Assembly (NCBI RefSeq): GCF_002441855.2
Contig: NZ_CP029487.1
Location: forward strand, 310,001 to 374,000
Direction of reading: 5' to 3'
From: Eubacterium maltosivorans
GTDB taxonomy: Bacteria > Bacillota > Clostridia > Eubacteriales > Eubacteriaceae
DNA: 64,000 nt
Every line of letters begins with the position of its first letter. Position 1 is the stretch's first letter. The notes below the pieces were generated by a model. It searched no databases and was not told the origin of the DNA. It worked only from the letters and a program-made list of their open reading frames with translations. Shown in pieces: positions 58,925 to 64,000 of this stretch. Made by a program: the position numbers and the translations under genes.

Positions 58925-59665
58925 ATGGTAAGAAAGTACAGCAGGCTGCTGCAATACCTGGCGGCAGGTGTTCTGTTCCTGCTTTTGATCCTCTATGTTC
59001 TGGGTAATACCACCGATCATCCGCGGTACTATCTGATTCTTGACCAGTGGCCCCTGCTTTTGAGTGGCATTGGCTATACGCTGCTGGTAAGTGCTGTTAC
59101 CCTGGTTCTTAGCGCTGTGCTGGGCTTTGTGATTTATCTGATGATGAAAAGCCGTGTTCCGTTTATAAGGGGGATGGCGGTTGTTTTCAGAGAGATCATT
59201 ATGGGGACGCCGCTTTTGGTTATGGTGTTTCTGGCTGTCTATGTGCTGGGGGAGGCTGTGCATATCAGCAGCAAATTTGTGTTGGGCATTGCAGCTTTAA
59301 CGCTTTACACGGCCCCCTATGTGGCCAACTCCTACCAGAGCGCAGCGGAGGTGATTGATGAGGACCAGTATGTCGTCATGGAGCTCTACCATTTTACAGG
59401 CTTTCAGAAGTATTTCTATGTCATTCTGCCTCAGATGGTAAAGCCCTTATTGCCAGCGTTCATCAATCACCTCTCAGGGATCATCAAAGGCTCCGCCCTG
59501 CTAAAGGTCGTGTCCTTTCCGGAAATTGCCTATGTGATCACAGTGATCGCAGCGAAAAACTGGGCCTCGGTCGAGGGTTACCTGGTAATGTGGATAGCTT
59601 ATCTGGCTGTCACGATTCCGTTGTCGCTTTTAGCGCAGCTTATTGGAAGGAGGCTTTCACGATGA
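58925..59665 (+). CDS. Amino-acid ABC permease (sirtuin operon)
   Basis: A 246-residue HisM-type permease with about five helices; ATG 58925 behind AAAGGA. ITMGTPLLVMVFLA and the EAA loop (DQYVVMELYHFTGFQKYFYVILPQMVKPLLPAFINHLSGIIKGSALLKVV) are clear. The EAA segment is divergent (VVMELYHFTG rather than EAAxxLG). It ends in a 4-bp overlap with the ATPase gene. Confidence 0.92.
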   Translation: MVRKYSRLLQYLAAGVLFLLLILYVLGNTTDHPRYYLILDQWPLLLSGIGYTLLVSAVTLVLSAVLGFVIYLMMKSRVPFIRGMAVVFREIIMGTPLLVMVFLAVYVLGEAVHISSKFVLGIAALTLYTAPYVANSYQSAAEVIDEDQYVVMELYHFTGFQKYFYVILPQMVKPLLPAFINHLSGIIKGSALLKVVSFPEIAYVITVIAAKNWASVEGYLVMWIAYLAVTIPLSLLAQLIGRRLSR

Positions 59666-60375
59666 GGATAGTGCTCGAACAGGTTACAAAAAAATATGAC
59701 GCCAGTATCCTGAAAAATTTGAATCTTTTAATCGAGGATAAAAAGGCAGTTGGTGTTATGGGCGCTTCCGGCTGCGGCAAATCGACCTTGCTGCGTCAGC
59801 TGGCAGGCATCGAGTTTCCAGAGGAGGGAACCATAAAGGTGAATGACACAGTGGTATCCCCAAAAACTGTTCAGGCATACCAGCAAGAGATTGGTGTTGT
59901 GTTTCAAAAACACAACCTCTTTCCCCATCTTACGCTCAGAAAAAACATTCTGCTGATTCTTGAAAAGATTAGGGAGATAAGTCCAGAAGTGGCTAAGCTT
60001 AAGGCCAGCGCGCTCCTTGACCAGTTTCACCTCACTGAGCAGGCAGATAAACTGCCCCGTCAGGTGTCAGGAGGCCAGGCCCAGCGGGCAGCCATCGCCA
60101 GAGCGTTATGCACAGAGCCAGATCTGCTTTTTCTTGATGAACCGACAGCAGCCCTTGATCCTATCCTGACAGGTGAGGTTCTGGAGGCCGTCACAGAGCT
60201 CAAGAATCTTGGAAAAGACTGCATTTTTATCACACATGAGATTGATTTTCTCAAAAGGTTTGCAGACTATTTTGTGTTTATGAACCGAGGAGAAATCGTT
60301 GAGCATGGGCCGATAGGATTGCTCGAGTCGCCTGAAACAGACAAGCTGGCCACTTTTTTGAGAAGGGAGAGATAA
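59662..60375 (+). CDS. Amino-acid ABC ATPase (sirtuin operon)
   Basis: A 237-residue ATPase, start at ATG 59662 overlapping the permease stop. Walker A GASGCGKSTLLRQLAG, Q-loop GVVFQKHNLFPH, signature VSGGQAQRAAIARAL, Walker B LLFLDEPTAALDPI, H-loop ITHEID. It powers the importer of the preceding two genes. The ATP-grasp gene starts 3 bp after its stop. Confidence 0.95.
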   Translation: MRIVLEQVTKKYDASILKNLNLLIEDKKAVGVMGASGCGKSTLLRQLAGIEFPEEGTIKVNDTVVSPKTVQAYQQEIGVVFQKHNLFPHLTLRKNILLILEKIREISPEVAKLKASALLDQFHLTEQADKLPRQVSGGQAQRAAIARALCTEPDLLFLDEPTAALDPILTGEVLEAVTELKNLGKDCIFITHEIDFLKRFADYFVFMNRGEIVEHGPIGLLESPETDKLATFLRRER

Positions 60376-60378
60376 GAA

Positions 60379-61236
60379 ATGCTCGGTGTTTTATACGAGT
60401 CAGAGGAATGGTCAAGCTACAAGCTTCTTGAAGAAATTCAGGACTCTGGAATCGAAGCCTGTCTCATCAACCTTGAGGAAGATCAGGCCCTTGGAATGAT
60501 CAGCCACTGTGATCTGCTTGTCAGCCGGATATTTGCCAGTGCGCAGTTCAGAGCGCATCAGAAATCGCTTGCGCGTATGCCGGAAATTATAAGACAGGCA
60601 GAGTGTGAAGGCATTCCAATGATCAATCCGCCACAGGCGCATTTTTATGAAACCAGTAAAGCCTTGAGTACAGCCTTTCTCAGACAAAAGGGCATCGCGG
60701 TGCCAGATGTTTACGGCGTGTTTTTTCCTGATGAGATTGATCCGGGGAGCCTCAGCTATCCCTGTATCATCAAACCAGACTGCGGGGGAAGGACCACCTA
60801 CACGTCGATCATCAATGAGGCAGAGGCGTTATCACAGGCCATGGCAGAGATACCGGCGATCCGTATGATCGCAGAGGAATATATCCGTCCTGTCTATGGC
60901 TATATCACACGGGTCGAGGTGATCGGTGGAGAATGCCGCCTCATTTTAAAACGCAGTGTAACACCGGACGGCTTATCGGCCTATCACCTGGGTTCTGCTT
61001 ATAGCCACTATACCGATTGTCCCGAAAAGCTCAGACAGACAGCGGTAAGGGCAATGGTGTTTCTAGACATTGAATTCGGGAGCCTTGATATTATTGAAAC
61101 AGAAGAGGATTTTTATATTATTGATGTGAACGCTGTATCCAACGCGTCGGAGGACAATATCGGGATGTTTGACTTTGACCTAATGAAAGAAACAGCGGCT
61201 TATATCGCGAAACGTTACAGAGAAATGGAGAGATGA
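60379..61236 (+). CDS. ATP-grasp carboxylate-amine ligase-like protein
   Basis: A 285-residue RimK/DdlB-like enzyme. The N-terminal preATP-grasp domain covers about 1-95 (LGVLYESEEWSSYKLLEEI, DLLVSRI). The ATP-grasp core has YPCIIKPDCGGRTTYTSI (phosphate Lys), AEEYIRPVYGYITRVEVIGGECRLILKR and metal-binding SLDIIETEEDFYIIDVNAVSNAS. It probably joins a carboxylate, as acyl phosphate, to an amine. The importer genes suggest an amino acid as one substrate, but that is inference. It is coupled to neighbours by 1-3 bp gaps. Confidence 0.82.
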   Translation: MLGVLYESEEWSSYKLLEEIQDSGIEACLINLEEDQALGMISHCDLLVSRIFASAQFRAHQKSLARMPEIIRQAECEGIPMINPPQAHFYETSKALSTAFLRQKGIAVPDVYGVFFPDEIDPGSLSYPCIIKPDCGGRTTYTSIINEAEALSQAMAEIPAIRMIAEEYIRPVYGYITRVEVIGGECRLILKRSVTPDGLSAYHLGSAYSHYTDCPEKLRQTAVRAMVFLDIEFGSLDIIETEEDFYIIDVNAVSNASEDNIGMFDFDLMKETAAYIAKRYREMER

Positions 61237-61237
61237 A

Positions 61238-61909
61238 ATGATGACAATAAAGGAAATTTACGAAAATTTTAACCAGATTGGCTGTCTGACTTTCTCAACT
61301 CTGGCGGAGAATGGCTATGTGGAATCCCGCATCGCCCACTTTTTCGCTTTTGATGAGGACGGTCTGTATTTCAGAACCATGGACGTCAAGCCGTTTTACA
61401 GAGAGCTGAAGCAGACGGGTAAGGTCAGTGTGTGTGGTATGTACCCCAGCAGTCAGGTGAGCCATGATGAAAATAATCTGCCCTCCTTTGTGCCGGGCTA
61501 TACCATGCGGATCACTGGTGACATACGGGAGCTCACAATGGACGAGGTGGCGGAAAAGGCAAAAAGCAACCGGGATTTTAACGTGGCGGCCTATGACATT
61601 AAAAAATATCCCCGGACACGTATTTTCGTGCTATGCCGGGCATGGGGAGAACGGTATGACTTTGATTATGCAAAAGAAAAGCGGGATCATAAGCTGGAGC
61701 GTGAGCGATTTGCCTATGGTGGAATGCCTTATGTGAATCCAGGCCTGGCCATAACAGATGCCTGCATCGAGTGTGGGAAATGTGCGGAGATATGTTCCTT
61801 TAACGCCATTGAGAAGGGTGATCCCTACCGGATCAACGGAAATCGGTGTGATGAGTGTGGCAACTGCTTTCATGACTGTCCAGTAAGCGCCATCATCTCA
61901 AAAGGATGA
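61238..61909 (+). CDS. Pyridoxamine-phosphate-oxidase-fold flavoprotein fused to a 2x[4Fe-4S] ferredoxin domain
   Basis: A 223-residue protein. The N-terminal 150 residues are an FMN-binding split barrel (GCLTFSTLAENGYVESRIAHFFAFDEDGLYFRTM, KQTGKVSVCGMYP). The C-terminal part carries CIECGKCAEICSFNAI and CDECGNCFHDCPVSAI, two classic [4Fe-4S] sites (about 170-215). It is a small flavin/Fe-S electron-transfer or reductase unit and the last gene of the sirtuin operon. Its presence beside the DGC/ferredoxin operon adds to the redox theme. Confidence 0.88.
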   Translation: MMTIKEIYENFNQIGCLTFSTLAENGYVESRIAHFFAFDEDGLYFRTMDVKPFYRELKQTGKVSVCGMYPSSQVSHDENNLPSFVPGYTMRITGDIRELTMDEVAEKAKSNRDFNVAAYDIKKYPRTRIFVLCRAWGERYDFDYAKEKRDHKLERERFAYGGMPYVNPGLAITDACIECGKCAEICSFNAIEKGDPYRINGNRCDECGNCFHDCPVSAIISKG

Positions 61910-61939
61910 GGCTTGATAATTTATGTACAGCTTTTTAAT

Positions 61940-61984
61940 AAAAATGGCCGTATGGATAGGGATTCCCATCCATGCGGCCATTGA
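61940..61984. terminator. Hairpin terminator between convergent genes
   Basis: AATGGCCG-ATGGAT ... ATCCAT-CGGCCATT long stem (one bulge each side) between the sirtuin operon and the DUF2000 gene. Confidence 0.8.
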
Positions 61985-62407
61985 TTATTTTAAAAGCGGC
62001 ATACTGCCAGTAAGCTTGTTCACTTTCTTTTTGGGGCCGCAGATAGCAACGCCCATATACTGAAGATCGGTCTCTGGTGAGTCTGCCATCAGATTGATAA
62101 ATGCATCGTAATCATTGCATCCCTGCGCCAAATCTGAAAAATCCACAACAGTCATATCGTTAAAATCGGAGGTATAGAGCCTTTGGCGGATTTCCCGGAT
62201 GCTGTCTTTATTTCCTTTCAAGACAGGAATGGGAAAGGCGATAATGCCAAGATGCGCATTTCCGTTTTGATCCGTTACATCACAGCCCACAATGTCCGGC
62301 CTTTTTTTGCCAAGGGTGATTCCCAGGATAGCGGCGGTATTAGCTATGATACCCAGAGGGAGTTCTTCATCAATAATCATAACACTTTTTTCATTTTCCA
62401 AGTTCAT
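61985..62407 (-). CDS. DUF2000 family protein
   Basis: A 140-residue cytoplasmic protein: KSVMIIDEELPLGIIANTAAILGITLGKKRPDIVG, then GIIAFPIPVLKG and MGVAICGPKKKVNKLTGSMPLLK. This matches DUF2000, a small peptidyl-tRNA-hydrolase-2-like fold of unknown role. Ribosome site AAAGGAGA precedes the ATG. It is monocistronic and convergent with the sirtuin operon. Confidence 0.88.
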   Translation of the reverse strand: MNLENEKSVMIIDEELPLGIIANTAAILGITLGKKRPDIVGCDVTDQNGNAHLGIIAFPIPVLKGNKDSIREIRQRLYTSDFNDMTVVDFSDLAQGCNDYDAFINLMADSPETDLQYMGVAICGPKKKVNKLTGSMPLLK

Positions 62408-62746
62408 TTTCAGTCTCCTTTTTGGTTGCTGAAATTCATTTTACACGTTAAAATAAAAAAAGGCTTGAACGATATTCTTTTAATGAGTGGATTGTTTTTA
62501 AGGCTTAAGAAGCGAGTAATTCAGCAGGTTCTTCGAGACATCTTCATCTCTTATGGACTGCATTATAGTACTGCTCAAATTTTTCGATAAATGTTTCCTT
62601 TTTGTCGAAGAGAAAGGTCAAAATAGTATGATTATAACATAAGCGGGCTGTTTTGAAATCACAGGGTTCTATTTAGTGCTTTCTTTTACTCCTGAAAAAG
62701 GATAAAATAGTGGAATAAAAAGACATTATGGATAAGGGAGGAAAAT
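62408..62746. other. Intergenic region without supported gene
   Basis: A 339-bp stretch between divergent DUF2000 and CadD genes. Short open frames exist on both strands but lack ribosome sites and recognisable motifs. A leftward run reading FLFDKKETFIEKFEQYYNAV (about 62548-62608) could be a gene remnant. AAGGGAGG before 62747 is the CadD-type gene's ribosome site. No convincing promoter hexamer pair was found. Confidence 0.5.
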
Positions 62747-63385
62747 ATGCCCATTGTTATCACTGCACTGTTGTCCTTTGCGGGGACGAACATTGATGAT
62801 ATTTTAATTTTGACCCTGCTTTTTTCAAGGGCAGAGACAGCGGCGGATAAGAGAAGAATTGTCCTTGGCCAGTATCTGGCAGTTTTGACGCTGACCTTTT
62901 TCAGCCTTTTCTTTGGCTACAATATTTCCTTTGTTCCCCATGTGTATATCGGTCTGTTCGGCTTGATTCCAATTTTTCTTGGGCTGGGCGCAGTATGGCG
63001 GCTTAGAAATAAGAAAAATGATAAAACAGCGGGGAGGAAGGAAGCGCAAAAGGAACTCGTAAAGTTAATAGGGATGCTTGAAAAAATATTTCCGGCAGAT
63101 ATTCTGTACGTTTATTTTCTAACGCTGGCAAACGGGGCAGACAATGTGAGTGTTTATATCCCTCTGTTCACAAATCTGAGTGCTGTGGAAATCATAACTG
63201 TTATTGTGATTTTTGTGATGTTGATTGGTTTCTGGTGCTTTCTTGGAATGAAAATAGGCCAATATCCACTGATCAGGAAGTTTCTTGAAAAATATAAGGA
63301 TGTGCTCATACCCGTTGTATTCATTGGGCTGGGGATTTACATCTTGTTGAAAAGCGGCACGCTTGGCTTGCTGATGGCGGGGTAA
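62747..63385 (+). CDS. CadD-family cadmium/cation exporter
   Basis: A 212-residue inner-membrane protein with about six helices in two groups of three. The N-terminal FAGTNIDDILILTLLFSRAE and the mirrored LTLANGADNVSVYIPLFTNLS are the two conserved acidic motifs of CadD/LysE-fold cadmium exporters. The central loop is Lys/Arg rich (RLRNKKNDKTAGRKEAQKEL). It probably exports Cd2+ or a related cation; specificity is not readable. No adjoining regulator was found. Confidence 0.88.
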   Translation: MPIVITALLSFAGTNIDDILILTLLFSRAETAADKRRIVLGQYLAVLTLTFFSLFFGYNISFVPHVYIGLFGLIPIFLGLGAVWRLRNKKNDKTAGRKEAQKELVKLIGMLEKIFPADILYVYFLTLANGADNVSVYIPLFTNLSAVEIITVIVIFVMLIGFWCFLGMKIGQYPLIRKFLEKYKDVLIPVVFIGLGIYILLKSGTLGLLMAG

Positions 63386-63463
63386 AAAACTCGGCGAAAT
63401 AAATTGCCCCATCCTCGGACTTGAATTCTGGGGATGGAGCAGATTCTGTATCAAAAGAACATC

Positions 63464-63871
63464 TTAGAGAGCCGCAAGTCCTGCCTGGGCGACGCTCTCG
63501 TCTTCAGCAACACTACCGCCGCTGACACCAATGGCACCAATAATACGATCCCCGTCTATAATCGGAAATCCACCGCCAAATGTCACAATTCTACCTTCAC
63601 AGCAATTGCCAAGACCAAAGAGTTCGCCGGCTTCCTTAGCAGCATCCCCTGCAACAGAGCTCGGCATTTTTAATGAAGCGGCTGTATAGGCCTTGTTTTG
63701 GGCAATGCTTATACTTGCTAGTAAAGAATCTTCCATACGGTGGACTAAAACAGTGTTTCCGCCCATATCGCACACCGCGATTACCATAGGTACATCAATT
63801 TCCACAGCCTTTTTTTCGGCTGCTGCGGCCATTTTTTTGGCCATTTCCAATAGTTTACCTGTCTGAGTCAT
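63464..63871 (-). CDS. GlcG/HbpS-family (DUF336) protein
   Basis: A 135-residue protein: VIAVCDMGGNTVLVHRMEDSLLASISIAQNKAYTAASLKM, then GGFPIIDGDRIIGAIGVSGGSVAEDESVAQAGLAAL, the complete HbpS/GlcG signature. Members bind haem or cobalamin, or serve as accessory proteins in diol metabolism (PduO C-terminal domain). Ribosome site AAAGGAGA. The AT-rich 63872-64000 region upstream should hold its promoter. Confidence 0.92.
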   Translation of the reverse strand: MTQTGKLLEMAKKMAAAAEKKAVEIDVPMVIAVCDMGGNTVLVHRMEDSLLASISIAQNKAYTAASLKMPSSVAGDAAKEAGELFGLGNCCEGRIVTFGGGFPIIDGDRIIGAIGVSGGSVAEDESVAQAGLAAL

Positions 63872-64000
63872 TTTAATCTCCTTTTTTAATATAATCTACC
63901 AATTTGCCAAACAGATACTAACAATTATATTATACATGTTTTGCAATTCGATTACAATTAGTTTCGCCATAATTTTGTTCCTTCTAAAGTAAAATGCCCT

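Noticed and set aside
1-64000. tRNA, rRNA and CRISPR arrays
   Set aside because: No cloverleaf-type sequence, ribosomal RNA signature or regularly spaced repeat was noticed, though no covariance search could be run.

Overview
The window looks like chromosome of a strictly anaerobic Firmicute with moderate GC content. An acetogen of the Eubacterium limosum / Acetobacterium type is my best guess. That is inferred from gene content: pyruvate phosphate dikinase with its regulatory protein and CcpN, class I two-subunit fumarase, an L27 with a Prp-cleavable N-terminus, two cobalamin riboswitches, ferredoxin-like proteins, and no respiratory genes. No rRNA, tRNA or CRISPR array was recognised.

Layout. 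1-4.1 kb: end of a tryptophan operon (trpD-C-F-B-A). 4.1-9.4 kb: two tiny genes, a GH25 lysozyme, a lipoprotein, a candidate small RNA with a perfect promoter and terminator, malic enzyme, a DUF3089 hydrolase and a TipA-like MerR regulator with a 19-bp-spacer promoter. 9.5-13.1 kb: a solitary tyrosine recombinase, an AGCS amino-acid:cation symporter and a class B sortase. 13.2-18.8 kb: housekeeping block rplU-prp-rpmA-obg-yhbY-nadD-yqeK-rsfS, then ychF. 18.9-25.6 kb: a B12-binding radical SAM protein, two divergent OmpR-type two-component systems and trmL. 25.7-32.8 kb: an operon of a membrane protein, fumarase, an aminotransferase and a LacI regulator with a probable LacI operator at its head, then lipoate ligase and a TraB protein. 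32.9-41.7 kb: an amino-acid ABC importer, a PHP phosphatase, comEA and ccpN-PDRP-ppdK. 41.7-44.9 kb: a methyltransferase, a TetR regulator, a decayed stretch and a TIM-barrel protein.

The accessory part is 44.9-61.9 kb. A cobalamin riboswitch precedes a small Cys-rich protein and a DUF2284 protein. A second cobalamin riboswitch, whose promoter carries a dyad next to a divergent LysR gene, precedes a five-gene operon: a NifH-like ATPase, one NifD/K-like protein and a FecBCD/BtuFCD-type importer. These are probably a B12-repressed uptake and reduction system for a corrinoid, tetrapyrrole or metal complex. Next, an ArsR regulator with a Cys-x-Cys sensor motif is divergent from an operon encoding an HdrA-N-like Fe-S protein, a 2x[4Fe-4S] ferredoxin, a DGC-domain protein fused to a lipoyl-carrier (GcvH-like) domain, and two more DGC proteins. 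Immediately downstream, a class M (SirTM-type) sirtuin heads an operon with an amino-acid-type ABC importer, an ATP-grasp ligase and a flavin/Fe-S protein. SirTM enzymes are known to ADP-ribosylate lipoylated GcvH-L carriers, so the two neighbouring operons may form one lipoyl-carrier redox, sulfur or metal-stress system. This is the strongest candidate for something undescribed here.

The window ends with a DUF2000 protein, a CadD-type cation exporter and a GlcG/HbpS-family protein.
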